DNA from: Methylosinus sp. Ce-a6
Lineage (GTDB): Bacteria > Pseudomonadota > Alphaproteobacteria > Rhizobiales > Beijerinckiaceae
DNA length: 64,000 nt
Assembly: GCF_009811655.1 (NCBI RefSeq)
Contig: NZ_BGJX01000010.1
Location: forward strand, 51,071-115,070
Reading direction: 5' to 3'
Each line of letters begins with the position of its first letter. Position 1 is the stretch's first letter. Shown here piece by piece: positions 25,934 through 35,588 of this stretch. The position numbers were made by a program, and so were the translations under genes. The notes below the pieces were generated by a model. It was not told the DNA's origin and did no database searches. It saw only the letters and a list, made by a program, of their open reading frames with translations.

Positions 25934-27649
25934 TCAGAAATTGGCGAGCACAGGCTGCAGCAGGCCGCCGCCGAAGCGATAGGTGATGCCCGCCGAGATG
26001 ACGATCGGATTGATCGGCAGCGACACTTTGACCGGGAGGAAGATCGGTCCGAGCACCGGAGCCGTCGGCGCGAAAGCGACGGCCGTGGAGTGAACCATCG
26101 GGTGGAGCCCGATATATTTGAAGTCGACGTTCACGCCCCAATGTTCGTTGAACATATAGTCGAAGCCGACCTGTCCGACCGGACCCCAGGACGGAGCGAC
26201 GGTCGCCCATTGGAAGGTGCTGGTGACGCCGGGAACGCCGAGGCCAGCCAGCGCCGAGCCCGCCGCGAAGGGAATGCCCCAGGTGTCGTTGTTGACGCGC
26301 ACGCCCCAGAAGGTCGTGAAGTTCACGCCGACGCCGAGATAGGGCTGGAACTGGCCGAAATTGGTGAAGTGATACTGCGCCATGATGGACGGCGGGAACA
26401 GCCAGGCGCGGGCGAAGTCGCTGGCGATCGTCCCCGTGCCCTGGATGTGATGCGGCGCCACGCAGCAGATGGCTTCGATCGCCCAGTTCTTGGTGAGATA
26501 ATAGGCCACGTCGAGCATGGGGATGATCGACGTCGAGGTGTTGGTGCTCGCGCCGGCGATCACGCCATTGGCGCCGGTGAGGCCCGAGAGACGGCCGATG
26601 GAGCCGAGGCCCGGATAGCCGATGCCCTGATCATAGACCGTGCCATGGCCGTTCAGCGGAATGACGCCGGCGACCTTCAGGCGGACCTGGAAGGGCTGAT
26701 AGCTGTCGACGAAAGCCGGCGGCGGCGGCTCCTTGAGCGACGGCAGACCGCCGGCCGAGCGCGCGACGAGGCCCGGCGCGAAGGGGTCGAAGTGCCAGTT
26801 GAGGCCGACGCGAACATTGTGGAAGCGGGTCGGCGAGTTCTGCGTCGCCGCGAACACCGGGGCCGTGGCGCCGAGCGCCGCCACCGCGCCGCCGTTCAGA
26901 GCGACGGAATTGGCGTTGGTCGAGCCGAGATCGACATAGAGATATTCGGCCTTGAGCGACCAGTTCGGCAAGGGCGACCATTCGACGCCGCCGCCCGCCG
27001 CCCAGCCGGTCCGCGTGTCGTCGGAATAGCCATGGCCGACGGCGGCGCCGCCGAAGCCGGCGCCCGCGGCGATGAAATTATCGGCGAAGCCGACATTGTG
27101 GATGACCTGGCCATAGGCGAAGCCGCCGGTGCCATAGACCATCAGATTCGGCAGGGACGGCAGAGTGAAGCCGACGCGGCCGCGCACCGTGCCGAACCAG
27201 TCGACGCCCTTGGTCGAATCGGAGGTCTGCAGATGCGGGCCGTTGATGGCGTCGAAGACGCCGATCGCGGATTTCGCCTTGCTCTCCACGCTCGAGGCCT
27301 GAATGTCGGCCTCGAGACCGAGCACGAGCCAGGGCGAGACCTGATAATTATAGCCGACCTGTCCGCCGCCGATGACGCCGTTGAGATCCTGGGAGGCGCT
27401 CCAGCCCGACCCTCCCGGAAGAGCGCCGAGCGCCCCGGGCGTCAGATAGCCGAGCGAGCCGGTCTCCCGGCTCGAGTCGCCGAAGCCATAGCCGATGTTG
27501 ATACCGCCATAGAGGCCGGTCCAGCTGAAGGCCGGGGGCGGCGGCGGGAGCGGCGCGCCCTTCAGCGAGGGAAGATCCGCCGCCTGAGCCGTAGCGCTCG
27601 CTGCGGTCAAAACAGATGCGGCGAGCGCGCCGCGTAAAACTCTTCTCAT
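25934..27649 (-). CDS. Fused outer-membrane protein: Omp25/31-like barrel plus OmpW-like barrel
   Basis: A 571-residue exported protein (signal peptide to about residue 24, AQAADLPSL). Residues about 25-290 match the 8-strand porin-like family of rhizobia/Brucella Omp25/31 (FSWTGLYGGINIGYGFG, NGVIGGGQVGYNYQ, GRVGFTLPSLPNLMVYGTGGFAYG, WSLKAEYLYVDLG, HNVRVGLNWHF). A short linker repeats the mature N-terminus (LPSLKEPPPPAF). Residues about 320-571 look like OmpW (FQVRLKVAGVIP, SIIPMLDVAYYLTKNWAIEAICC, FQPYLGVGVNFTTFW, GQVGFDYMFNEHWGVNVDFKYIGL, ITYRFGGG). Each half should form its own 8-strand barrel. An FNR/FixK-type box lies about 100 bases upstream of the start. Confidence 0.86.
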   Translation of the reverse strand: MRRVLRGALAASVLTAASATAQAADLPSLKGAPLPPPPPAFSWTGLYGGINIGYGFGDSSRETGSLGYLTPGALGALPGGSGWSASQDLNGVIGGGQVGYNYQVSPWLVLGLEADIQASSVESKAKSAIGVFDAINGPHLQTSDSTKGVDWFGTVRGRVGFTLPSLPNLMVYGTGGFAYGQVIHNVGFADNFIAAGAGFGGAAVGHGYSDDTRTGWAAGGGVEWSPLPNWSLKAEYLYVDLGSTNANSVALNGGAVAALGATAPVFAATQNSPTRFHNVRVGLNWHFDPFAPGLVARSAGGLPSLKEPPPPAFVDSYQPFQVRLKVAGVIPLNGHGTVYDQGIGYPGLGSIGRLSGLTGANGVIAGASTNTSTSIIPMLDVAYYLTKNWAIEAICCVAPHHIQGTGTIASDFARAWLFPPSIMAQYHFTNFGQFQPYLGVGVNFTTFWGVRVNNDTWGIPFAAGSALAGLGVPGVTSTFQWATVAPSWGPVGQVGFDYMFNEHWGVNVDFKYIGLHPMVHSTAVAFAPTAPVLGPIFLPVKVSLPINPIVISAGITYRFGGGLLQPVLANF

Positions 27650-27740
27650 CAGGCTCCCCCGTATTGCTCTCGAGGACCGGCGCGAAGCGCGCGCTTGTCC
27701 GAGTCGGCGATCAAATTGCTCCGATTTTAGACTGGAGGAC

Positions 27741-27754
27741 TTGATCTAGATCAA
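27741..27754. promoter_or_regulatory. FNR/FixK-type box TTGATCTAGATCAA
   Basis: Exact match to the TTGAT-N4-ATCAA consensus of FNR/FixK regulators and itself a perfect palindrome. It lies 92-105 bases upstream of the double-barrel OMP start (minus strand) and 259 bases upstream of purL, so the OMP is the likelier target. A TAAAAT and a CAATTT lie between box and OMP as possible -10 elements. Confidence 0.68.
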
Positions 27755-28012
27755 AGATTGCGGCGTCTCACAATTCTTTCTCTCCGGCTGTGACTCTTTG
27801 GCAACAGGGCGCCGCTGTTGCCATCGCGCGGCGATCCTATTAATCGGGTGGCGAACCGCCGGATTCTTCGGCCTTTCCGGGCCGAATCGAGAGAATCGCG
27901 GCAGATTCGTCGGCAGCCGGCCTCCATGGAGCTCGGCCGTGACTGCGACGATTTGACTTCCAGGCGACAGAGCCGAAGACCGCCTCCGGGCGGCGCCGGC
28001 GGGGGAGAGACG

Positions 28013-30208
28013 ATGCTCGAGACGGCCTTGGCGCATGGGCTGAAGAAAGAGGAATATGATCGCATTCTCGCGCTCATCGGCCGCGCGCCGACCCTCACCG
28101 AGCTCGGAATTTTCTCGGCCATGTGGAACGAGCATTGTTCCTACAAATCGTCGCGCATCCATTTGCGCAAGCTGCCGACCAAGGCGCCCTGGGTCATAAA
28201 GGGGCCGGGCGAGAACGCCGGCGTCATCGACATAGGCGGCGGCGACGCCTGCGTGTTCAAGATGGAGAGCCACAACCACCCCTCCTTCATCGAGCCCTAT
28301 CAAGGCGCCGCGACGGGCGTGGGCGGCATATTGCGCGACGTCTTCACAATGGGCGCCCGGCCGATCGCCTGCCTGAATCTCTTGCGCTTCGGCCGGCCGG
28401 CGCACCCGAAGACTCGGCGGCTCGTCGCCGGCGTCGTCGCCGGAATCGGCGGCTATGGCAATTCCTTCGGCGTGCCGACGGTCGGCGGCTCGACCGAATT
28501 CGACTCGTCCTATGACGGCAATATTCTGGTCAACGCCATGGCCGTGGGCCTCGCGCGCGCCGATGCGATCTTCTATTCGGCGGCGGCCGGCGTCGGCAAT
28601 CCGATCGTCTATCTCGGCTCCAAGACCGGCCGCGACGGCATTCACGGCGCGAGCATGGCCTCCGCCTCCTTCGAGGCCGACGCCGAGGAGAAGCGCCCGA
28701 CCGTGCAGGTCGGCGATCCTTTTTCGGAAAAGCTGCTGCTCGAGGCCTGTCTCGAGCTGATGGCGTCGGGCGCCGTCATCGCGATCCAGGATATGGGCGC
28801 GGCCGGCCTCACCTCCTCCGCCGTCGAGATGGGCGCCAAGGGCAATCTCGGCATAGAGCTCGATCTCGACGCCGTGCCCTGCCGCGAGGAAGGCATGAGC
28901 GCCTATGAGATGATGCTCTCGGAGAGCCAGGAGCGCATGCTCATGGTGCTGCGGCCCGAGCAGGAGAAAGAAGCCGAGGCCATTTTCCGCAAATGGGGCC
29001 TCGATTTCGCGATCATCGGCAAGACCACCGATAATCTGCGCTTCGTCGTGAAGCATAAGGGCGCGGTCGAGGCCGATCTGCCGATCAAGGAGCTCGGCGA
29101 CGAGGCGCCGGTCTATGACCGGCCGCATGTCCCGACGCCGAAGGCGCCGGTTCTCGATGCGGCTTCGATCGCGCCGGCCGACTCCAATGGCGCGGCGCTG
29201 CTCGCCCTGCTGGCGACGCCGGACCTCTGCTCCAAGCGCTGGGTGTGGGAGCAATATGACCATCTGATCCTCGGCAATACGGTGCGCGCGCCGGGCGGCG
29301 ACGCGGCCGTGGTCCGCGTCCGCGAGGGGCGCAAGGGATTGGTGCTGACGACCGATGTGACGGCGCGCTATTGCGCGGCCGATCCGGTCGAGGGCGGCAA
29401 ACAGGCGGTGGCGGAGGCCTGGCGCAATATTTCCGCGCGCGGCGGCCAGCCGCTGGCGCTCACCGACAATCTCAATTTCGGCAATCCCGAGAAGCCCGAG
29501 ATCATGGGCCAATTGGTCGGCTGCCTGGAAGGCATAGGCGAGGCGGCGCGGGCGCTCGACTTCCCCATCGTCTCCGGCAATGTCTCGCTCTACAATGAGA
29601 CGATGGGGACAGGCATTCTGCCGACACCGGCGATCGGCGGCGTCGGCGTCATCAGCGATGTGGCGCTCGCCTCTGCCAGCGCTCTGCCCGACGGCGGCAA
29701 GACGATCCTGCTCGTCGGCGAGACGAAGGGTTGGCTCGGCCAGTCGCTCTATCTGCGCGATCTTTGCGGCCGCCGCGACGGCGCGCCGCCGCCGGTCGAC
29801 CTCGAGGCCGAGAAGCGCAACGGCGATTTCGTTCGCGCTCTCGTGCTCGAGCAGCGCATACTCGCCGCCCATGATCTCTCGGACGGCGGCCTCGCCGTGG
29901 CGCTCGCGGAAATGGCGATCGCCGGCGGCGTCGGCGCGACGATCGAGCGCCTGCCCGAGGGGCCGGCCCATGCGGTTCTGTTCGGCGAGGATCAGGCGCG
30001 CTTCCTGATCGTGGCCGAGCCCGCGGAGGCGGAGGCGATCGAGAAGGAAGCGAGGGCCGGGGGAATCGCGATCCTCGCCCTGGGCGCGACCGGCGGAAAC
30101 GAGTTGCATCTCCCCGGCGAGGCGCCGATATTGCTTTACGGCTTGCAACATGCGCAGGAGGCGCCGCTGCCGGCCTATATGGCCGGCGATGACGGCGTCT
30201 TCGCCTAA
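28013..30208 (+). CDS. purL: Phosphoribosylformylglycinamidine synthase subunit PurL
   Basis: A 731-residue small-type PurL, which with PurQ and PurS turns FGAR plus glutamine and ATP into FGAM in purine synthesis. Family motifs are clear: [84 protein letters not shown] and [17 protein letters not shown] at 28013 (GGGGGAGAG upstream) starts at the family N-terminus; the open frame upstream to 27818 is not homologous. Followed by bolA after 23 bases. Confidence 0.97.
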   Translation: MLETALAHGLKKEEYDRILALIGRAPTLTELGIFSAMWNEHCSYKSSRIHLRKLPTKAPWVIKGPGENAGVIDIGGGDACVFKMESHNHPSFIEPYQGAATGVGGILRDVFTMGARPIACLNLLRFGRPAHPKTRRLVAGVVAGIGGYGNSFGVPTVGGSTEFDSSYDGNILVNAMAVGLARADAIFYSAAAGVGNPIVYLGSKTGRDGIHGASMASASFEADAEEKRPTVQVGDPFSEKLLLEACLELMASGAVIAIQDMGAAGLTSSAVEMGAKGNLGIELDLDAVPCREEGMSAYEMMLSESQERMLMVLRPEQEKEAEAIFRKWGLDFAIIGKTTDNLRFVVKHKGAVEADLPIKELGDEAPVYDRPHVPTPKAPVLDAASIAPADSNGAALLALLATPDLCSKRWVWEQYDHLILGNTVRAPGGDAAVVRVREGRKGLVLTTDVTARYCAADPVEGGKQAVAEAWRNISARGGQPLALTDNLNFGNPEKPEIMGQLVGCLEGIGEAARALDFPIVSGNVSLYNETMGTGILPTPAIGGVGVISDVALASASALPDGGKTILLVGETKGWLGQSLYLRDLCGRRDGAPPPVDLEAEKRNGDFVRALVLEQRILAAHDLSDGGLAVALAEMAIAGGVGATIERLPEGPAHAVLFGEDQARFLIVAEPAEAEAIEKEARAGGIAILALGATGGNELHLPGEAPILLYGLQHAQEAPLPAYMAGDDGVFA

Positions 30209-30231
30209 GGCTCCAGGAGGTCGATGCGCAA

Positions 30232-30462
30232 ATGGCGATGGAAAGAAGTGAAATCGAGCGTCTCATCAAGGCGGCCATTCCGGACGCCGTGATCGAGATC
30301 ACCGCGCTCGCCGACGACGGCGATCATTGGGCCGCCACGGTGAAATCGGAGGCTTTCCGCGGCAAGAGCCGCGTGCAGCAGCATCAGATGGTCAACAAGG
30401 CCTTCGGCGAGCGGCTCGGCGGCGAGCTGCATGCTCTGGCCTTGACGACGACCGCTCTATAA
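30232..30462 (+). CDS. BolA family protein
   Basis: A 76-residue BolA/IbaG-like protein: IERLIKAAIPDAVIEITALADDGDHWAATVKSEAFRGKSRVQQHQMVNKAFGERLGGELHALALTT. It has the FRGKSRVQQHQMV loop and a His that in BolA-glutaredoxin pairs ligates a shared [2Fe-2S] cluster. It lies 23 bases after purL and 75 bases before the monothiol glutaredoxin gene, the usual purL-bolA-grxD order in alphaproteobacteria, which supports a role in Fe-S sensing or delivery. Confidence 0.94.
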   Translation: MAMERSEIERLIKAAIPDAVIEITALADDGDHWAATVKSEAFRGKSRVQQHQMVNKAFGERLGGELHALALTTTAL

Positions 30463-30537
30463 ATTCGCGTTTTGTCCGGCGGCGCTCGCCGGGCCGCCTG
30501 CAACGGAACCTTGAATTCCGCTAGACGAGGTAATCCC

Positions 30538-30879
30538 ATGTCCGACATCACCACCGCGATCAAATCCGAGATCGACAGCGCCGACGTCGTGCTGTTCATG
30601 AAGGGCACCCCCGCCGCCCCGCAATGCGGCTTCTCCATGCAGGTCTGCCAGATTCTCGGCCACGTCGGCGTTCCCTTCAAGAGCGTCAATGTGCTGGCCG
30701 ACGCCGCCATTCGCGACGGAATCAAGGCCTATTCGCAATGGCCGACCATTCCCCAGCTCTATGTGAAGGGCGAGTTCATCGGCGGTTGCGACATCACCCG
30801 CGAAATGTTCCAGTCGGGCGAGCTGACCGCGCTCTTCGACAAGGAAGGCATTCCCCACAAGGCGGCGGCGAAGGCGTAA
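30538..30879 (+). CDS. grxD: Monothiol glutaredoxin Grx4
   Basis: A 113-residue monothiol glutaredoxin with the CGFS active site (Cys30) after KGTPAAPQ, then [29 protein letters not shown], which supplies the glutathione-binding WPT, TIPQ and GGCD elements. Such proteins carry a glutathione-ligated [2Fe-2S] cluster and pass it to acceptors together with BolA, encoded just upstream. Start supported by GAGG upstream. Confidence 0.96.
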   Translation: MSDITTAIKSEIDSADVVLFMKGTPAAPQCGFSMQVCQILGHVGVPFKSVNVLADAAIRDGIKAYSQWPTIPQLYVKGEFIGGCDITREMFQSGELTALFDKEGIPHKAAAKA

Positions 30880-30891
30880 TGGGGCGCGAAT

Positions 30892-30944
30892 CCTTCTCCC
30901 GTTTACGGGAGAAGGTGGCCTCGCGAAGCGAGGTCGGATGAGGG
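30892..30944. repeat. Dispersed repeat D, forward copy of pair 1
   Basis: CCTTCTCCCGTTTACGGGAGAAGG stem-loop, then GTGGCC, a second stem-loop CTCGCGAAGCGAG and GTCGGATGAGGG. Its inverted partner is at 31018-31070. The two together could pair into a long structure between grxD and the convergent NUDIX gene. Confidence 0.85.
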
Positions 30945-31017
30945 GCTGTGACGCGAAGCGGGCTCTCGTCCCGGGAGCGCGCGGGCTCTTGTTCGAAGAG
31001 CGTCGATGTGGGACGAG

Positions 31018-31070
31018 CCCTCATCCGACCCGGCTTCGCCGGGCCACCTTCTCCCGCAAGCGGGAGAAGG
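31018..31070. repeat. Dispersed repeat D, inverted copy of pair 1
   Basis: CCCTCATCCGACCCGGCTTC ... CCACCTTCTCCCGCAAGCGGGAGAAGG, the reverse complement of the copy at 30892-30944 with loop differences. Ends 8 bases before the NUDIX gene stop. Confidence 0.85.
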
Positions 31071-31077
31071 AGAGCGC

Positions 31078-31650
31078 CTAACCGCCGATGGTCACGCCCT
31101 TCATGCGGGCGAAAGCGATGGCCAGCAGGCCGACATGCTGGACGTTGAGGACGCCGCCGCCGAGCGCCAGCGCCAGCGCCTCGCGCCAGGGGATGCGCTC
31201 GACGCAAATGTCCTCGCCGCTGTCGAGATTTAAAGGCGCGATCTCTTTCGCGCCCTCGCCATAAAGGACGTGAATCCAGTTGGCGTGCGTCGCCGGATTG
31301 GGCGACAGGCGCGCCAAATGTCGCAATGATGGCGCGGCGTGTCCGGTTTCCTCCAGCAGCTCGCGCGCGCCGGCCGCGATCGGATCGCTCTCATGTGCGT
31401 CCAGCTTGCCGCCCGGCAGCTCCAGCGACGCCGAGCCGGCGCCATGGCGATATTGGCGCACCAGCAGCAGACGGTCCTCCTCGTCCAAGGCGACGACATG
31501 GACCCAGTCCTCGTATTCCAACACATAATAGGGATCGAGCTCCGCGCCCCGCTGCGTCACGCAGCGGTCGGCGCGCAGATTGATCCAGCGGTCGCGGACG
31601 AGCGTGCGGGACGACCGCACCTCCCAGGGCCGCAATATGTCGTCGGTCAA
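31078..31650 (-). CDS. NUDIX hydrolase (ADP-ribose pyrophosphatase-like)
   Basis: A protein of about 190 residues with the NUDIX box GGKLDAHESDPIAAGARELLEETG (one residue longer than the canonical GX5EX7REUXEEXGU, as in many ADP-sugar enzymes). It is preceded by the swapped-domain style N-terminus (WEVRSSRTLVRDRWINLRADRCV) and VRQYRHG, typical of ADP-ribose/NDP-sugar pyrophosphatases. No ATG is available at the domain start; TTG at 31650 overlaps the tlpA stop (TTGA) and gives the right length, so translation coupling to tlpA is proposed. Substrate unproven. Confidence 0.82.
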   Translation of the reverse strand: MTDDILRPWEVRSSRTLVRDRWINLRADRCVTQRGAELDPYYVLEYEDWVHVVALDEEDRLLLVRQYRHGAGSASLELPGGKLDAHESDPIAAGARELLEETGHAAPSLRHLARLSPNPATHANWIHVLYGEGAKEIAPLNLDSGEDICVERIPWREALALALGGGVLNVQHVGLLAIAFARMKGVTIGG

Positions 31651-32336
31651 TGTATGGTCTCGGCGGGCGCCGGTCTCGAGGAGAGCTCCGCCGTGCGCGT
31701 CACCAGCGAGCGGCCCTCCTCCGAATCCCAATTGGCCGGACCCTGCATCAAGCCGATCTGGCAACCGGAGCCGTCGATGAGGAAGGTCGTCGGCAGGCCC
31801 AGCGCCTGGCCGCTCTGCCGCAGCTGGAAGAAGATCTCGGCCTTGGGATCGGCGTAGTAGGCGAGGCTCTTCGCGCCGATCTCGCCGAGAAAGGCCTTGG
31901 GCCGGTCGAGCCTGGAGGTGTCGACATTGATCGTCACCACCTCGAATTTATCCGAGCCAGCCTTGGCCTGCAGCCGGTCGAGCGCCGCCATCTCGCCGCG
32001 GCAGGGCACGCACCAAGTGGCCCAGAGATTGAGCAGCACCGTCTTGCCCTTGAAGTCCTCGAGCTTGCGCTTCTGGCCGTCCGGCCCGGTGAAGGTCACG
32101 TCCGGCATGGGCTCGGGCTCGCTCGCGATGGCCATGGCCGCGACCTCGCCCTTCGCGAGCGCCGAGACGCGCTGTGACGTCTCGCGCGACGCCGCGCAGG
32201 CCTGGCTCACGGCGCTCGTCTTGCCGCTGCCGCCGCCGTTCACGTATAGAACGCCGGCGATCGCAGCGAGGACGAGCGCGCCGCCGGCGTAAGTCGGCAG
32301 GCGGCCTCGGCTGGGGCTTACTTTCTGGTCGGTCAT
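31647..32336 (-). CDS. tlpA: Thiol:disulfide interchange protein TlpA
   Basis: A 229-residue membrane-anchored periplasmic thioredoxin. A single N-terminal anchor (residues about 16-34) is followed by the redoxin domain with WATWCVPC (Cys109, Cys112), LLNLWATW, the cis-Pro loop [14 protein letters not shown] and extra periplasmic cysteines (QACAAS, GSGCQIG), as in Bradyrhizobium TlpA. TlpA reduces Cu-binding thiols of CoxB and ScoI during assembly of cytochrome aa3 oxidase. ATG at 32336 chosen; a second ATG at 32348 is possible. Divergent from argH, 25 bases apart, and coupled to the NUDIX gene. Confidence 0.88.
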   Translation of the reverse strand: MTDQKVSPSRGRLPTYAGGALVLAAIAGVLYVNGGGSGKTSAVSQACAASRETSQRVSALAKGEVAAMAIASEPEPMPDVTFTGPDGQKRKLEDFKGKTVLLNLWATWCVPCRGEMAALDRLQAKAGSDKFEVVTINVDTSRLDRPKAFLGEIGAKSLAYYADPKAEIFFQLRQSGQALGLPTTFLIDGSGCQIGLMQGPANWDSEEGRSLVTRTAELSSRPAPAETIH

Positions 32337-32361
32337 CGATCGGCTCATCCCGAGAGGATTT

Positions 32362-33753
32362 ATGACGAGCAAAATATGGGGCGGCCGCTTCCAAAGCGCA
32401 ACCGACGCGATTCTGGAGGCGATCAACGTCTCCATCGACTTCGACAGGCGCCTCGCCCCGCAGGATGTGCGCGGCTCGCTCGCTCATGTCGCCATGCTCG
32501 CCGAGACGGGCATCGTGTCGCAGGAGGACGCCGCCGCCATCACGCGCGGCCTAGAGCAGATTCTGGGCGAAATCGAGGAGGGGAGCTTCGCTTTCTCGCG
32601 CGCGCTCGAGGACATTCATATGAATGTCGAGCAGCGGCTCGCCGATCTCATCGGCCCGGCGGCCGGACGCCTGCACACGGCGCGCTCGCGCAATGACCAG
32701 GTCGCGACCGACTTCCGCCTCTATGTCCGCGACGCCATCGACGACATAGACGCGCAATTGGCCGATCTCCAGCTCGCCCTCGCCGAGAAGGCGCTGGAAG
32801 AGGCCGGCAGCGTCATGCCCGGCTTCACCCATCTGCAATCGGCGCAGCCGGTCACTTTCGGTCATCATCTGCTCGCCTATGTCGAAATGCTCGCGCGCGA
32901 CCGCGGGCGCTTTTCCGATGCGCGCGCGCGGTTGAACGAATGTCCGCTCGGCGCGGCGGCGCTCGCCGGCACCTCCTTCCCCATCGATCGCGAGAAGACG
33001 GCCAAGGCGCTCGGCTTCGCGCGGCCGACGGCCAATTCCCTGGACAGCGTCTCCGATCGCGATTTCGTGCTGGAGACGCTCTCGGCGACGGCGATCTCGG
33101 CGACGCATCTCTCGCGCTTCGCCGAAGAGATCGTGCTGTGGACGACCTCGCAATTCGCCTTTGTCGCGCTCTCCGACAAATTCACCACCGGCTCCTCCAT
33201 CATGCCGCAGAAGCGCAATCCCGACGCCGCCGAGCTGGTGCGCGGCAAGACCGGGCGCATTCTCGGCGCGTTGCAGGCGATGCTCGTCGTCATGAAGGGC
33301 CTGCCGCTCGCCTATTCCAAGGACATGCAGGAGGATAAGGAAGGGACCTTCGACGCGCTCGACAATTTCGCGCTCTGCGTGGCGGCGATCGCGGGCATGG
33401 TCCGCGACATGAGCGTCGACCGTCCTCGAATGCGCAAGGCGGCGGGCGCCGGCTACGCCACGGCGACCGATCTCGCCGACTGGCTGGTGCGCGCGCTCGG
33501 CCTGCCCTTCCGCGAGGCGCATCATGTGACGGGGCGTATCGTCGGCCTCGCCGCCGCGCGCAATTTAGGCCTCGAGAAGCTGCCGCTGGAGACGATGCGG
33601 TCGGTCGAGCCGCGCATCACCGAAGATGTGTTCAGCGTGCTCGGCGTCGACAAATCGGTGAAGAGCCGCACGAGCTATGGCGGCGCGGCGCCCGAGAATG
33701 TGCGCAAGCAGGCGCGGCGCTGGCTGAAGCAATTGGCCAAGAGGAAGGACTGA
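32362..33753 (+). CDS. argH: Argininosuccinate lyase
   Basis: A 463-residue enzyme that cleaves argininosuccinate to arginine and fumarate, the last step of arginine synthesis. The aspartase/fumarase-superfamily signature [12 protein letters not shown] is intact, with [39 protein letters not shown] and [19 protein letters not shown] precedes the ATG. The order argH-lptM-lysA is the standard alphaproteobacterial one. The other arginine genes here (argD-argF) are 23 kb away. Confidence 0.97.
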   Translation: MTSKIWGGRFQSATDAILEAINVSIDFDRRLAPQDVRGSLAHVAMLAETGIVSQEDAAAITRGLEQILGEIEEGSFAFSRALEDIHMNVEQRLADLIGPAAGRLHTARSRNDQVATDFRLYVRDAIDDIDAQLADLQLALAEKALEEAGSVMPGFTHLQSAQPVTFGHHLLAYVEMLARDRGRFSDARARLNECPLGAAALAGTSFPIDREKTAKALGFARPTANSLDSVSDRDFVLETLSATAISATHLSRFAEEIVLWTTSQFAFVALSDKFTTGSSIMPQKRNPDAAELVRGKTGRILGALQAMLVVMKGLPLAYSKDMQEDKEGTFDALDNFALCVAAIAGMVRDMSVDRPRMRKAAGAGYATATDLADWLVRALGLPFREAHHVTGRIVGLAAARNLGLEKLPLETMRSVEPRITEDVFSVLGVDKSVKSRTSYGGAAPENVRKQARRWLKQLAKRKD

Positions 33754-33807
33754 GGCCGCGCGGTCTCGTCATCCGCGCGCTTTCGTCTATAGTGCCGCGG
33801 ACCTGGT

Positions 33808-33863
33808 CTCACCCTCCCCTCGAGGGGAGGGTCGGACCGCGAAGCGGTCCGGGGTGGGGTGAG
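33808..33863. repeat. Dispersed palindromic repeat E between argH and lptM
   Basis: CTCACCCTCCCCTCGAGGGGAGGGT stem-loop followed by CGGACCGCGAAGCGGTCCG and GGGTGGGGTGAG. A shortened relative follows at 33884-33920 (CCCCTCCCGC ... GGGGGAGG). Related sequences are at 49962-50030 and 60330-60500. Confidence 0.75.
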
Positions 33864-33973
33864 CCCCGAAACTCGGAATGTCGCCCCCTCCCGCTCGCCT
33901 TCGGCGATCAGGGGGAGGTGAGCGCCCTTTCGTCAGGGCGCTGATGGATGAGATTCTCCGATGGATGAGATTC

Positions 33974-34243
33974 ATGGCTGATCTGTTCCGGCCGCGTTCG
34001 GCGGCGTCGCTCCTGATCCTCGCGCTCGCCCTCTCCGGCTGCGGGCGGCGCGGCGCGCTCGATCTGCCGCCCGAGGTCGCGGCGCGGCCCAGGGCGGTGG
34101 TGGCGCAGAAGACCACGGTCACGCCCGTCGGCGGCAAGACGCCGGTCGCCGAGGATGTGAAGGCGGTGGAATATATCCCCGGCACGCCCGGCTTCCGGCC
34201 GCCCGATCAATATCCCTTCATCCTCGACCCGCTGCTGGATTAA
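33974..34243 (+). CDS. lptM: LPS-assembly lipoprotein LptM (YifL-like)
   Basis: A small lipoprotein of about 89 residues: signal segment with hydrophobic core SLLILALAL and lipobox LSGC, immediately followed by GRRGALDLPPE, the LptM/YifL signature (CGxxGpL-type). The rest is Pro/Val-rich and ends YPFILDPLLD. LptM helps LptD fold at the outer membrane. ATG at 33974 chosen from a GGATGAGA motif; ATGs at 33944 and 33965 are in frame. Located between argH and lysA as in most alphaproteobacteria, 9 bases before lysA. Confidence 0.85.
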   Translation: MADLFRPRSAASLLILALALSGCGRRGALDLPPEVAARPRAVVAQKTTVTPVGGKTPVAEDVKAVEYIPGTPGFRPPDQYPFILDPLLD

Positions 34244-34252
34244 AAGCGCGAC

Positions 34253-35527
34253 ATGCATCACTTCGACTATCGCGCCGGCGCGCTCCACGCCGACGATGTT
34301 CCGTTGGCAAAGATCGCCGAGAAGGTCGGAACGCCCTTCTACTGCTATTCGGCGACGACGATCCGCCGGCATTTCGAGGTCTTCTCCGCCGCCTTCGCGG
34401 GCCTCGACGCGCTCGTCTGCTATGCGCTGAAGGCCAATTCCAACCAGGCCGTGCTGACGCTGCTCGCTGGCCTCGGCGCTGGAATGGACGTCGTCTCGGG
34501 CGGCGAGCTGAAGCGCGCCAGAGCCGCTGGCGTTCCCGCGGGCAAGATCACCTTCTCGGGCGTCGGCAAGACGCAAGCCGAGATCGCGCTCGCCATTGAC
34601 GAGGGCATATTCTGCTTCAATGTGGAGTCGGAGCCCGAGCTCGCCGAGATTTCCCGCATCGCCTCCGCCAAGGGCAAGCGCGCGCCTGTCTCCTTGCGCG
34701 TCAATCCGGACGTCGACGCCAAGACGCACGCCAAGATTTCGACCGGTCTCGCCGAGAACAAATTCGGCGTGCCGCTGTCGCGCGCCCGCGAGATTTACGC
34801 CCATGCCGCGCGCCTGCCGGGCGTTGCGGTCACGGGCGTCGATATGCATATCGGCTCGCAGATCACCGATCTTTCGCCTTTCGACGAGGCGTTTTCGCTG
34901 CTCGCCGAGCTGGTCGCGGGGCTGCGCGCCGACGGGCGCGCGATCTCCCATGTCGATCTCGGCGGCGGCCTCGGCATTCCCTATCACGAGGGTGAGGATC
35001 CGGCCTCCTATCACCCCGACCGCTACGCCGAGATCGTGCGCCGCCATATGGCCGGGCTGGGATGCAAATTGCTGTTCGAGCCGGGGCGGCTCATCGTCGG
35101 CAATTCCGGAATTCTGGTGACTCGCGTGCTCTATGTGAAGCAGGGCGAGGCCAAGACTTTCGTCATCGTCGACGCCGGCATGAACGATCTCGTCCGCCCG
35201 ACGCTCTATGACGCCTGGCACGAGCTGATCCCGGTCGCGCAGGCTTCGCCGTCGCATCCAAAGATCGTCGCCGATGTCGTCGGGCCGGTTTGCGAGACGG
35301 GCGATTATATCGCGCTCGGCCGCTCCATCCCCGAGCCGGCGCAGGGCGATCTGCTGGCGATTCTCACGGCCGGCGCCTATGGCGCGGTGCAGGCGGGAAC
35401 CTACAACAGCCGCCCGCTCGCGCCGGAGGTTCTCGTCGACGGCGCGAAATGGGCGGTGGTGCGCGAGCGGCCGAGCGTGGAGCAGCTGATCGCGCTCGAC
35501 TCCGTGCCGGAGTGGTTGGGCAAATAG
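34253..35527 (+). CDS. lysA: Diaminopimelate decarboxylase
   Basis: A 424-residue PLP enzyme making L-lysine from meso-diaminopimelate. The PLP lysine lies in CYALKANSN near residue 65; the His/Gly motif HIGSQITDL, the phosphate-binding GGGLGIPY, EPGRLIVGNSG and the active-site CETGDYIA are present. Length is normal. It follows lptM by 9 bases and is probably co-transcribed with argH-lptM. Confidence 0.97.
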   Translation: MHHFDYRAGALHADDVPLAKIAEKVGTPFYCYSATTIRRHFEVFSAAFAGLDALVCYALKANSNQAVLTLLAGLGAGMDVVSGGELKRARAAGVPAGKITFSGVGKTQAEIALAIDEGIFCFNVESEPELAEISRIASAKGKRAPVSLRVNPDVDAKTHAKISTGLAENKFGVPLSRAREIYAHAARLPGVAVTGVDMHIGSQITDLSPFDEAFSLLAELVAGLRADGRAISHVDLGGGLGIPYHEGEDPASYHPDRYAEIVRRHMAGLGCKLLFEPGRLIVGNSGILVTRVLYVKQGEAKTFVIVDAGMNDLVRPTLYDAWHELIPVAQASPSHPKIVADVVGPVCETGDYIALGRSIPEPAQGDLLAILTAGAYGAVQAGTYNSRPLAPEVLVDGAKWAVVRERPSVEQLIALDSVPEWLGK

Positions 35528-35588
35528 TTCCCTCCCCGCGTCGGCTGTTGCCGACTTCGGCAGTCATGCGTTTCGCATTCCGTATGGT

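Noticed and set aside
27746..30151. 801-codon open frame opposite purL
   Set aside because: Antisense of a textbook PurL; its translation is charged low-complexity sequence with no motifs.
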